Both the position numbers and the translations under genes were made by a program. DNA of 64,000 nucleotides from Pomphorhynchus laevis (Eukaryota; Acanthocephala; Palaeacanthocephala; Echinorhynchida; Pomphorhynchidae): assembly GCA_012934845.2 (NCBI GenBank), contig WNNJ02003718.1, positions 186,001 through 250,000 on the forward strand. Reading direction: 5' to 3'. The notes below the pieces were generated by a model. That model ran no database searches and had not been told where the DNA came from. It worked only from the letters and a program-made list of their open reading frames with translations. Positions within the stretch are counted from its first letter, which is position 1. The number at the start of each line of letters is the position of its first letter. Of the stretch, positions 32,881 through 43,054 are shown piece after piece.

Positions 32881-33685
32881 TGTAAACAAACAACGGTGCA
32901 TGTAGAAGAATTTTGTTTAATTTTCTTTCTGTGTTCACTCTGAATTTATTTACTAACCGACATTAGTTTTTTAAGAAAATCTTTATTATTATAATTTATT
33001 GATCATATTCGTCCTTTAGAAAGCGGCATAAACTTAGCTGGCGACTTAATTTTAGAGTTATTCACAAATGTCCAAATTAGCACTTATATAAAAGTTGCTA
33101 AATGTTTTGAAACTGCTCTAATTCTTTATAAAACACAATCAAAATAGAGTGTAATTGTGAACTGAAAATAAATTGTCAATTTATTTTCAGTTAAATTGTT
33201 TTTAACTGAAAAATTGTTATAAAATTGTTTTAAATTGTTTCAAATAAATTATTTTTTATTAAAAAAATAATTTCCACGTGATTTGAAATATTAAGGGAAA
33301 CAAAAGGTTGTTAAGCAAGCTAGAAAGCAATATTTAAAGTAATTGATATCCAGTATATGTTGTATGTAATGCTCTCAATCAAGAATCATAATTCCAAAGA
33401 TTTAATCCAATCGTCAGATCGGATATCTCTTGGTCAGTCTTGATATTCATGTTTGGTCTTCTAATTGGTTTAAACGATTTAACAGGTTCGAACGCAAATC
33501 TACAGTAACTTGAAGTAAGACACTTATAAAGACACTACAGTGTGTCTTATAAGTAAGACACTCACTTATAAGACACCTACAGTAGACATTTATGTGGATT
33601 AACACATTAATCCTTTTATATTTATCAGACATTAATATATGAATTAATGATATGGAATTTAAAGCCCATCAATAAATAACATTTA
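32881..33685. other. AT-rich DNA with small inverted repeats
   Basis: No gene. 33500-33590 contains GACACT/AGTGTC and CTTATAAG palindromes in several orientations around AGACACTCACTTATAAGACAC, another fold-back patch. 33150-33250 is rich in TTAAATTGTTTT variants. Confidence 0.55.
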
Positions 33686-33720
33686 TTTTTACGTTGCAAA
33701 TGCGTGCCGGCGCACGCATA
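33686..33720 (-). mobile_element. LINE A 3' terminus only
   Basis: TTTATTTTTACGTTGCAAA followed by the terminal hairpin GCGTGCCGGCGCACGC (33702-33717). Only the last ~35 bases of LINE A are present. The shortest of the LINE A tails in the window, either an extreme 5' truncation or a remnant. Confidence 0.7.
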
Positions 33721-33804
33721 CATAACCAACAAATCTTAATAAAAATAAGTGTATGGTTAACAAAAACAGTCATTTTAGGATATCGAATTGGCAATGGAAT
33801 AAAG

Positions 33805-33892
33805 CGTCCTGGCCCAACTCATTCCAAACGAGTTGGGCCAGGACGTCCAACTCGTTTAATAATAGCTTTGGAAATAATTCCAAAGCTATTAT
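33805..33892. repeat. Two perfect inverted repeats inside the Gypsy remnant
   Basis: CGTCCTGGCCCAACTC (33805-33820) mirrored at 33830-33845 (16 bp), and ATAATAGCTTTGGAA (33859-33873) mirrored at 33878-33892 (15 bp). The first copies the element's own coding sequence (PTRV region) in inverted form, as expected from template switching. Confidence 0.92.
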
Positions 33893-33910
33893 CCAATTAA
33901 CCAAACAAAC

Positions 33911-33987
33911 TCGATGTTTGTCTTTATCGATGTTTGTCTTTACTCGATGTTTGTCTTTATCGATGTTTGTATTTATCGATGTTTGTC
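33911..33987. repeat. 16-bp tandem repeat, ~5 units
   Basis: Unit TCGATGTTTGTCTTTA with small variations (TTTACTCG, TATTTATCG). Lies between the two Gypsy pieces. Confidence 0.88.
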
Positions 33988-34555
33988 CATTAATTTATAT
34001 GGAACTGATTGAATTGATTGTAAGCATTTATAACCAGATAATTCTTTTAAGTTCTAAGTACAACATTACTCTGTATGCTGAACAGAACAGTCATCAATAT
34101 TTTAGGATATCAAATTGACAATGGACCAAAGCGTAATGATCCAACTCGTGTAAAGGCTCTATATGATCTAAAATTTCCTTGCAACCAAAAACAATTACAA
34201 CGTACATTCGTTTATTCTCGCACTATTCGAAATGGGTACGTAATTATTCTCAACTTGTTCAACCTCTATCTAATGTTCAAAATTTCCTATCACCTAAAGA
34301 AGCCTTTCATGCTTTTGAGCCTATTCGTAAAAAATTACAACCTCCACATTATGCCCAATCGATTTTTCATTGCCATTTACAGTCGAAACATATGCAACTG
34401 ATCAGGATATTGGCGCGATATTAACCCAGCAAGGAAAAACCGTTGTATTCTGTTCTCATTGTCTTGGTAAACGCGCCTTCAATTTAACATCGATAGGAAA
34501 AGAGGTTATTGCTATTGTAGAGTCTGTTTGTCACTAGATACATTATTTGTTGTGA

Positions 34556-34905
34556 CGGACCTTTAAAAAAAGATTTATTTTTACGTGGCAAATGCGTGCC
34601 GGCGCACGCTTACATGACCACTAAAAGGCAAAAATCTAAATCATGTGTCGAGAAGGTGGGAACGGAGAAGGTATTTGAGTGTAATAAAGGAGGGAGCGCG
34701 GCGAACGTCGATAGGAAGCTGATTCCAGGCGAGTGGGACGGCGACGATGAAGGATCGGATACCGTAGTTGTTAGAGTAATTGGGAACGTAGAGTAAGAGG
34801 GCATTAAGGGAACGGAGTGATAGAGATAGGTGGGGCTATTGTCGTTTAAGAAATATAGGTTGATGAACGATGAGGTTCCGAAAGCGATGAAACGAAAATG
34901 CTCAT
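34556..34905 (-). mobile_element. LINE A 3'-end fragment
   Basis: Starts AGATTTATTTTTACGTGGC with the terminal hairpin GCGTGCCGGCGCACGC (34594-34609) and continues into the RT C-terminal coding region on the minus strand (matches 37250-37500) up to about 34905, where it stops abruptly. A further 5'-truncated copy. Confidence 0.85.
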
Positions 34906-36174
34906 CAATAATCTAAATACAATCTAAAAATGTATTCATATATAAATAATCCTATGAGTCTCGCCCATCAGCAAGTTCCAAGCAATAAATTAAAATCAAA
35001 AAGTTACGTTTAAATTAATGGCAAACTAATAAATGCTAAAAGATCTTATCAAATTTATGTGGTCGAAATTTGAAGTGTCATTCCCTTTGTCTCAGTTACT
35101 ACCGAGTTGTATCGTTCAAAACACATCAAATTGAACAGAGAATTTAAAATTATTTGAATTATAATTAGAAAACCAATGTTTAAACCTTTATAAAGAACCA
35201 AAATAGTTTGCCATGGTCGATATACACAAATTACTAAAATACCAGCATCTTTTTAAATATTCGATATCCAGTTAAGCCAAATTTGGAATTTTGTTCTATT
35301 AATTATAAGGACTTGATAAATTAAAATCATTTAGTAAAATTAAGACTAAATAAATTGTCCACCTTAATCATATAGGCATCAATCATAAGGACATAGTAAA
35401 TTAAACACAGTAGAATTAAGACGAAAACTATAACATGTAGTCTATTTTGACGTTAAAATAATATATACAGTTTCTACCAATTTTTGCGACAAAACAAGTC
35501 TACAAAAACCCCACTTCTTTTACATCAAAAATTATATTAAAATTACTTTCAAGATTCTATTTTAAAACACCTTTAAATTACGTGGATAATCAGTGTCACT
35601 TAAATTAGCAGTCAATTCAGCTTGTCGAATGTTTCGAATAAAGGATTACATCCTATATTCCTATTTATAAGATCCTATTTATAACAGAAAAATACCAGGT
35701 AGTTGTATACTTTCATTGACTTGAATACATCAATTTATTCTTCATCGCTAAATTAACAGCGAAGAATCATAAGTATTTAAAGTTTTTGTTCTTTCCTTGA
35801 TCATTTATCTTCACACGTAAAGATGATTTTACAGTTTACTCAAAAGGAACATTCTGACATTTCCAGAGCTGGTGTAATAGACACTGGGTGTGTCTAAAAG
35901 CTAAAATCAAAAAACGATTCTGTGATTTTTATCATGTTAAAGAACGACTACTAACAATTGCGAATTAAGTAATTTATTACGTGAAAAATTGCTTTAATAA
36001 AATTGTTTTATTGTTTTACAAATATAATCGTGATAATTTTATTCACAATCTTTAAAAATACATATTTGATAGGAAAATATACAAAAGGTTGCTAGACAAC
36101 AATTATTTTCAAAACAATAAAACTTAGAGAATATTAATTTATTAAAGTGGATCAATAATAATCTTGTCATTATT
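34906..36174. other. AT-rich intergenic DNA
   Basis: I see nothing coding. A slightly repeated phrase ATAAGGACTTGATAAATTAAA / ATAAGGACATAGTAAATTAAA occurs at about 35307 and 35386. Otherwise low complexity. Confidence 0.55.
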
Positions 36175-36892
36175 CTATGTGATTTGATGCAAGCCGGTAA
36201 GAAAATACCCTACAGGCATGCCACAGCGGGAAAGGGGCGATATTAGACAAACAGAAGAGGATCGAACAATTACAAACGAAATTTTTCTTATCATTAGTGC
36301 CGAAATTTCGGAATATTGCTGTCTTGAGCGCTGCGCCTTTATCGCAACTAGTGATTTCAGAAATAGCCTGATCTCATCGCCCATACCATCCCAAGTGGTG
36401 AAGACGAGAGACACAAATCTGCTTCGTTCAAGACTCACAATGCGTTTACTGTATTTCGCCTTTTCTTGCTTAATTGCTGGTAAACACTGATGCGAGGAAC
36501 ACTACAAGCATACAATTGAGCGTGTATGTTAAAGATGGTGACGTCTATAAACGTCCACTCAAATCGATTACTCTGAAGTCCAGAACATACAATGTCCAAA
36601 CGTGCACCTCTGTCGCGCGTAGTCGTCAGAGCTTCGAAATCAAATTCAGCTGGGACATCAGTGAGCTCAGGTTCAACCCTAACACCGTGACAAATTGTTG
36701 TAAGCTCCTGCGCGAGCAAGCCCCGCACGATATTGTGCCGGATTGAAGGATACCCTCCTCGTTTGCAGGAGAGATCATGGCTGATATTAACGCTATCTAC
36801 ACAAGCGCAGACGTTCTTACACAATTCGGTGGGCGTCCAACCGTACGGGCGCAGAGTGCATCCATAAATTCATTACGACTTAGATGAAAGCG
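36175..36892 (-). pseudogene. Retroelement C-terminal domain: zinc motif plus possible PD-(D/E)XK nuclease
   Basis: Blocks in order on the minus strand: LSRNEFMDALC (about 36885-36850), then after a one-base slip RPYGWTPTE and C-A-C..H-x3-C (VCACVDSVNISHDLSC), GGYPSIRHN, HGVRVEPEL, GARLDIVCSG and FEWTFIDVTIFN, and after a second slip near 36437 FVSLVFTTWDGMG and ISALMIRKISFVIVRSS (to about 36240). This is the arrangement C-x-C-xn-H-x3-C, RHN, then an acidic pair (RLDI and FIDV) as in PD-(D/E)XK folds. The same architecture follows the RT in a widespread invertebrate and protist retroelement family whose clade name I cannot give with confidence. No RT is present next to it here. Confidence 0.65.
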
Positions 36893-37191
36893 TTATCTCC
36901 TTACTGATAAGGCTTTCCCTCCTTACTGGTTTATATTTTATATTCTATACTTTTATATTCTAAAAGTATTACTTTAGTATAACATCATGTGCATTTATTA
37001 ATTCATAATTTATTAATATTTAATAAAATTAAATATTTAATAAAATATAAATATTTATTATAAATAATTGTGATATTATAAAATTTAAGAAAAGATATTT
37101 TCTTATGTATATTTTATGAATGTATATTTAAATTAAATTTTATGTATATTATATTTATATATTATATATTATCTAATTATAATATTATATA
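36893..37191. other. Very AT-rich gap
   Basis: Runs of TTATATTTTATATTC and ATTTAATAAAATA; nothing else visible. Confidence 0.5.
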
Positions 37192-38367
37192 AAAAAAGGA
37201 TTTATTTTAACGTGGCAAATGCGTGCCAGCGCACGCTTACATGACCACAACAAAACAAAACTGTGAATCAGGTGTCGAGAAGGTGTGAACGGAGGAGGTG
37301 TTTGAATGTGATAAAGGAGGGAGCGCGGCGGACGTCGAGAGGGAGTTGATTCCAGGCGAGTGAGGCGGCGACGAGGAAGGATCGGAGACCGTAGTTGTTG
37401 GAGTAATTAGGAACGTGGAGTAAGAGGGTATGACAGGAACGAAGCGATAGCGAGGTGGGGCGAGTATCGTCTAAGAAAGGAAGGTTGATGAACGATGGGG
37501 AGCCGACAGCGATGAGACGAAAAGTAACGAGAAGAAGGCGGAGTTTGATGCGGATGTGGATGGTGGGCCAGGAGAGTTGGGCAAAATATGTGGATGTGTG
37601 GTCGAAGCGACGGAGACGAAAGAGCACTCGAACGGCGGTGTTGATTATTCGTTGTAGGGGTAGGATGATGGATTTTGGAGAATTGGCGAAAAGGCTAAGG
37701 CAGTAATCGATTTTAGGGAAAAGAAGCGATGAAAGAAGAGACATACAAGAACGGAAGTCGATAAGGGGGCGGATACGGCGGATGTCACGAAGAATTAAGT
37801 TAGACGAGCGGACCTTGTCACGGACGAAGGGTTTAAGGGAAAGGTGATCATCGAAATGGAAGCCTAAGAAAGTGAGATTGTGGACTATAGGGATGATCGA
37901 TGAGGCAAAAGATACAATGGGAGGAGATATGCTTGGTTTACGGGGAAGGATCCACATTATTTTGGACTTTTCGGCGTTTAGAACGAGATGGAGATTGGAG
38001 AGACGTTTGTAGATAGAAGAAAGACAGTTGGATGCAGAAATGCCGATATCGTGTATGCGATGTGCGGGTGCATGAGCATAGATTAGAATGTCATCGGCGT
38101 ATTGCATGACGTTAAAGGAGTAAGGTTTGATAAATGGAGAGAGATCGCCAAGCAAAAGAGAGAAAAGCAGGGGACCTAGGACTGAACCTTGTGGAACCCC
38201 GCAAAAAATAGGGATGGGAGGGGAGGATGATGAATTAGAACAGACGCGAAAGGAACGGTCGGATAGATATGAGGCGAACCAAGCTACGGAGGAGGAAGAA
38301 AAGCCGTAATCATAACGAAGGCGAGAAAGGAGGACGGAGTGGTCGACAATATCGACCACTCCGTCCT
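37192..38367 (-). mobile_element. LINE A3, 5'-truncated with a fold-back 5' end
   Basis: Minus-strand copy from RT motif A region to the 3' end (AAGGATTTATTTTAACGTGGC with hairpin GCGTGCCAGCGCACGC at 37221-37236). Its 5' end is a perfect 16-bp inverted repeat: AGGACGGAGTGGTCGA (38331-38346) mirrored at 38352-38367, so the terminal 16 bases are an inverted copy of the LINE's own sequence. Confidence 0.9.
37268..38359 (-). pseudogene. LINE A3 reverse transcriptase, C-terminal 363 codons open
   Basis: The best preserved LINE A RT segment: FCGVPQGSVLGPLLF (motif B, residues 52-66), QYADDILIY (motif C, YADD 87-90), LHLVLNAEKSKIM (motif D region) and LTFLGFHFDDHLSL, then a long C-terminal part with RIINTAVRVLFRLRRFDHTS and NQLPLDVRRAPS, typical of CR1/Jockey-type LINEs. 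It has no internal stop. The catalytic Asp of motif A (LDLSSAFD) is lost because the copy starts inside that motif, and the apparent start codon lies in the inverted-repeat arm, so it is not a real start. Recently inserted judging by the open frame, but unable to act. Confidence 0.85.
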
Positions 38368-38402
38368 AATATTTTTTATTTATATTTATGTTTATATTTA
38401 TG

Positions 38403-38609
38403 TTATAATTATATTAAATACGTAAACTCAGTTAGCTGATTAGATTATTTATTTAAATTTGCATTAAAATTATTTTTTTATTTTTTATTTTTTCATGTAG
38501 AATATTTGATTTTGCGACACTGTGTGTCAGCCCCTAGAGTGGTGTTTTTCATGTGGGACGTGGACTTTAGATTTATGGACGACTTCTGCAACTGGTTAGA
38601 CGAGAAAAA
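38403..38609 (+). repeat. Dispersed repeat R1, copy 2
   Basis: Near-identical to 23336-23528 through GACTTCTGCAACTGGTTAGACGAG, where similarity stops. Preceded by TATTTATATTTATGTTATAATTATATT. Confidence 0.85.
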
Positions 38610-38629
38610 TTATCACATTTATCAAAAAT

Positions 38630-38745
38630 CCTATCACAATTATTAATTTTATTATTTAATTATTAAATTTTGATTTAGCATTATTATGTTTTGTTTAGTT
38701 TATAATTATATTAAATACGTAAACTCAGTTAGCTGAATTGATCTG
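38630..38745 (+). repeat. Penelope-like 3' tail copy
   Basis: TATTAATTTTATTATTTAA, then GATTTAGCATTATTATGTT, then ATTAAATACGTAAACTCAG match the tail of Penelope-like copy 2 at 23275-23370 and, inverted, copy 1 near 10062-10140. Together with 38403-38609 it shows the order tail-R1-tail, i.e. a tandem arrangement of element ends without the coding part. Confidence 0.75.
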
Positions 38746-39184
38746 TCAAGTAGTATGTTCATACATTTTTAAACAGTAAATACATGTTTGAAGCAGTTAT
38801 TATATATGAGACTCTCCTCCCATCAAGAGGTTTGTAGATATTTTTGAGGCTCCAGCGAAACTTCAAGACGAACAAAGAGCTTTGAATTTCATAGTTGGTT
38901 ACAAATATAATGGCCCACCGGAGATAAGATTTAAAAATGTTAACAGTCAAACAAACGAGTCAGGAATACTAACGGTAGATGAAATCTGATAATTAATTTA
39001 TTTACGAACTTATTGTGAGCCAGCTATTTGAGCTAATGCTCGTATGTTGTTGAATGTATAATAATATCAGTTCCATCTGATAACCTCCAATATCTAATAA
39101 TGATATATTACCAACTAATACTGATATATTTACTAATAATGTATAATATTTGATAAATTATATGATATATAATAAAGACATATT
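38746..39184. other. AT-rich gap
   Basis: One 63-codon minus-strand frame (38950-38759) has no recognisable motif. AATATCTAATAATGATATATTACC-type repeats fill 39080-39180. Confidence 0.5.
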
Positions 39185-41712
39185 ACCTATTCGCTGACCT
39201 CATTTCCCATTGTTATTTGTCCTCCATCCCTTCACTCGTTCTTAGCGACTTCAACATCCGCCTCGCCCGCCTCTCTTTCAACGATTCCAACCGGCTCATC
39301 AACATTCTATCCAACTACAATTACAAACTCATCTCCACTGCACCCACACATATTTTTGGCCGGGCACTCGGCACCATCGCTGTCCCCGATCGTTTTGCTG
39401 CCTACACCTCACTGTACATCTCCGATCCTGGTCGATCCGATCACTTTCTCGTCACTCTTGATCTCACTTTCAACCACTCTCCGCTTCACACACCCACTAT
39501 CCTACGTCGCTCTAAGAAAATATTGACATCCCCCTTCTCCGCTCTGCCTTACTACAGTCGTCTTTACCTTCTCCCACAATAACATCTTTCTCTCTTCACG
39601 ATCTCGCCTTCCTTGTCGACTCTAAACTTACATCCACTCCGATCTTCACTTGACCTTGAAGCCTAATCCTCACCGTCGCTTGCACCGTGCCCCATGGTTT
39701 GACATCTAATGACTACTCTCAGAGCGTTGACTCCGTCATGCTTTTGGAGTCTATCACCGCTCTCTTAGACGTGATATCCGCTCACTCACTTCGTCTCCCC
39801 GTGATTCCTATCTTGCTTTTCGCCAGTATCATATCAACCTACTACGTACAAAATGATACTTCTTCTGGCAGAATAAAATCAACACTTCATTAAACTTTAA
39901 GTCTCTATGGCATACTTTTAACTCAATCCTTTCTCGCTCCTCTTCATCTTGCAACATCAATAACAATCATTATTCGTCATTTCTTCAGACCAAAGTATCC
40001 ACGTTACTCTCTCACACCCCGTCTCCATTACATCTCACTGCTACTCGCTTCGCCTCATCCTCCAGAAACTCTTTCATATTCTCCCTGTCTCACATGACAA
40101 AGTTTCATCTGTCATAATGTCCTTGCCCAACAAAACCTCACCGGCCGATCCCCTGCTTACCCTCATACTTAAATCCATATGCTCATTGATATCCACTTTC
40201 GTCGCCACCATGTTTGACTTGTCCATCCGCAGTCATATCTTTCATTCACACTGAAAATCCTCCATCGTTCGTCCCCTCTTTAAGAAACAATCGATCGACC
40301 ACTCACTTCCTTATAGTTATCGCCCCATTTCACTCCTCCCTACTTTTTCTAAACTCTTAAAGCGCCTTATCTTAATACAGATCAGCGTTTATTTCTCTTC
40401 AACCAATCTGCACCCTCCTTTCCAATTCGCTTTCCGCTCTAATCACTCCACAGAAATCGCATCCATGTAAGTTTACAACGATCTACTAATTTATCGTTAC
40501 GAAACTCTATAAAGTGTTTTCATTTCCCTCGATCTATCATCCGCTTTCGACATCGTCGACCACTCAATTCTTCTTTATCGCCTTCGTTATGATTACGGAT
40601 TTTATTCCTCCTGCGTAGCATGGCTTGCCTCATATCTATCCGGCCGTTCATTTCGAGTCTGTTCAAATTCGTCATCCTCTCTTCCCGTCCCTATTTTCAG
40701 CAGGTCCCAGAAGGTTCAGTCTAGTACCCCTGATTTTTCTCTCTTCTACTTGGCGATCTATCTCCGTTTATCAAACATTACTCCTTTAACGTCATGCAAT
40801 ACGTCGATGATATCCAAATATATGCTCATGCACCCACCCATCGCATACACGATATCGCAATTTCTGCCTCCAACTGTCTTTCTTCTATATACAAACGTCT
40901 CTCCCATCTTTATCTCGTTCTTAACCCCGACAAGTCCAAAATAATGCGAATCCTCCCCGCCAATCTAACATATCTCCTCCCCTGTATCTTTTGCCTCATC
41001 AATCATTTCCATAGTACATATTCTCAATTTCTTAGGCTTCCATTTCGAAGATCACCTTTCCCTTATACCCTTCGTCCGCGACAAGGTTCGCTCGTCTAAC
41101 TTAATTCTACGTGACATCCGCTGTATCCGCCCCCTTATCGACTTCCGTTCTTGTATGTCTCTCCTTTCATCAATTCTCTTCCCTAAAATCAATTATTGCC
41201 TGTGCATTTTCGCAAATTCTCCAAAATCCATCATTCTACCCCTACAACGCATCATAATCTCCGGAGTTCGAGTGCTCCTACGTCTCCGTCGCTTTGACCA
41301 CACATACACACAACTTGCCCAATTCTCCTGACCACCATCCACATCCGCATACAATTTCCGCCTTCTCATAACTTTTCGTCTTATCGCTGTCGGCTCCCCA
41401 TCGTTCATCAACTTCCCTTTCTTAGAAGGCAATCGTTCCACCTTTCTATCTCTGCGTTCCGTAATTCCCTATTGCTTTATGTTCCCAATTGCTCAAACAA
41501 CTATGGTCTCCGATCCTTCCTTGTCGCCGCCCCACTCGTCTGGAATAAGCTCCCACTCGACGTCCGCAGCGCCCCCTCCTTTATTACATTCAAATGTCGT
41601 CTCCGTACCCACTTCCCCGACACATGATTTAGATTTTTGTATTTTTGTTGTTGTGGTCACGTAAGTATGCACCGGCACGCATTTGCCACATAAAAATTAA
41701 CCTTTTTTAAAT
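39185..41712 (+). mobile_element. LINE A4, endonuclease to 3' end, frameshifted
   Basis: Starts in the endonuclease (LSDFNIRLARLS, from GDFNIRL, at 39240; SDHFLVTLDL near 39440) and continues through the linker, RT (SSYRPISLL-like at 40310; LDLSSAFDIVDHS region at 40530-40570; QYVDDIQIYAHAP at 40794, YADD changed to YVDD) and C-terminus to the 3' hairpin GTATGCACCGGCACGC (41665-41680) and CACATAAAAATTAACC tail. Many frame changes. Glu-containing N-terminal endonuclease region is missing through 5' truncation. Confidence 0.88.
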
Positions 41713-42409
41713 TAATATATAAAATTGAGTTATAAAAACTCTTACTTTGTTATGCTTACCTATATTATTTAACGGTCCATAAAAATTTTGAGATATTAAA
41801 ATTCTTTTTCATGATTAAGATATTTTCATTTTTTATATTTATAATACAAAATAAGTAACCTCAGTTATCTGATTTTAAATGTAACTTTGAAAACTCACAT
41901 CTCCAACTATAACGACCAACAAATTAACCAAAAGCACTGGTCTTTTAATAAGAGTTTGCTTAAATAACCAAGAAGGAAGCATTAACTGAATAAATTAGTA
42001 TTTCCGCACAATTTTAAAAATAGAAACCGCAGTTTTAGATATAATTAAAATATTTTTCAGAATCATGCGATGATAACGCAAAATCAATTACTTTTCAGCC
42101 TTCAACCTTGAATCTACAATGAACTACAACGATCTATTGTTCAGACATTTGCTGACAAACAAGATCTTCGATTTGATTTAAAACTTTAAACGTATGGCTT
42201 ACAAAAGTATGAAACAAGTCGGTCGCCTTATTTAGAAAAATTGTTCAGTTGTGATCCGGTGGAATTGGTAAAGCAACTTTGGGTCTCTTTGAGGTTTTTC
42301 AACTATATTATTATTTATCACAAGCTAATGAGGGGCCAAAACAAAAAATTTTAAAATCCGTTTATAAAAATTTTCGATTAATGTGCATCGCAAAATATCA
42401 GCAGGCATA

Positions 42410-42411
<2 letters not shown>

Positions 42412-42448
<37 letters not shown>
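42412..42448. repeat. (AT)n microsatellite
   Basis: About 18 uninterrupted AT dinucleotides. Confidence 0.95.
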
Positions 42449-42450
<2 letters not shown>

Positions 42451-42480
42451 TTTAAACTATCTTGATACCCATTAACTACT

Positions 42481-42525
42481 TACAACTCTGAAGAAGGCTT
42501 TTACGCCGAAAGCTTAGCTCTTGTA
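42481..42525 (+). ncRNA. Candidate hammerhead ribozyme-like motif
   Basis: CTGAAGA (42488-42494) fits the CUGANGA core. Then GGC..GCC (42496-42498 with 42505-42507) forms a minimal stem II, GAAA (42508-42511) follows, GC TTA GC (42512-42518) makes a two-base-pair stem III, and TC (42519-42520) is a permissible cleavage site. TACAA (42481-42485) pairs with TTGTA (42521-42525) as stem I, but two extra bases (CT) sit between stem I and the CUGANGA box, which a canonical ribozyme would not have. Short-stem-III hammerheads are known from Penelope-like elements. Activity is uncertain. Confidence 0.4.
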
Positions 42526-42638
42526 TTGTGCTATAAAAGAAAAATCGCTGCTGTTACTCGATTCTTGATTTGATTTGTTTAACGATTTATTTGAAAGCAG
42601 CCTCAATGGGCTCTCGAGTTCGATTTGATAATAATATT

Positions 42639-42640
<2 letters not shown>

Positions 42641-42702
<62 letters not shown>
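42641..42702. repeat. (AT)n microsatellite
   Basis: 31 uninterrupted AT dinucleotides. Confidence 0.95.
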
Positions 42703-42704
<2 letters not shown>

Positions 42705-42896
42705 CTCAGTTGAGTTTATCACACCAATGATTTTTGATAATTAATTTTAAATCAATTATTTTAAATTCCACTTCTTTCAAAGCCAAAATATATCCTTAAA
42801 AATAATCAAATACAATTCAGCAGCTTTTTCGATCTTTGTGCCCTCTAACCATATTTTGATTATCGCATAAGTAACCTGATCCTTAATACTGATAGG

Positions 42897-42976
42897 TACT
42901 GATACTATATACAGTATAGTATCAGTATACTGTATATAGTATCAGTACTGATATTATATACAGTATAGTATCAGTA
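42897..42976. repeat. Alternating palindromes of TACTGATACTATA
   Basis: TACTGATACTATA (42897-42909) is mirrored at 42915-42927, followed by a further inverted and then direct copy up to 42976 (TATAGTATCAGTA again at the end). An array of head-to-head fold-backs. Confidence 0.85.
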
Positions 42977-43054
42977 CGTATACCAACAGAGCTATTGCCT
43001 TGCTATTATTCAAAATCGAATAATAGAGACATCCTGATAATTCCAATCCTTGCC

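Larger units (their letters stand above)
33745..34540 (+). mobile_element. Ty3/Gypsy pol fragment (RT end and RNase H), decayed
   Basis: 34080-34210 reads ILGYQIDNGPKRNDPTRVKAL, then the frame moves to LFSHYSKWVRNYSQLVQPLSNV and PKEAFHAFEPIRKKLQ (to about 34350), the usual Ty3/Gypsy RT thumb sequence. 34375-34537 reads FTVETYATDQDIGAILTQQGK and then an RNase H end (GKEVIAIVESV). The first RNase H Asp (normally TDAS) is Tyr here. The earlier segment 33775-33800 (ILGYRIGNGIKR) is a second partial copy of the same LGYxIDNG block, broken by two perfect palindromes. No LTRs or integrase seen. Confidence 0.8.
41713..43054. other. AT-rich gap with microsatellites, hairpin motif and palindrome
   Basis: No gene supported. 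Its notable parts (42412-42448, 42481-42525, 42641-42702, 42897-42976) are listed separately. Confidence 0.6.

Noticed and set aside
33480-33500. tRNA B-box-like GGTTCGAACGC
   Set aside because: No A-box or cloverleaf around it.
34610-34804. Ser/Thr/Pro-rich ORF (also at 41479-41664)
   Set aside because: Both are alternative frames of the LINE A RT C-terminus near its 3' end.
36218-36746. Plus-strand ORFs
   Set aside because: Antisense shadows of the minus-strand retroelement domain, whose motifs match known proteins in order.
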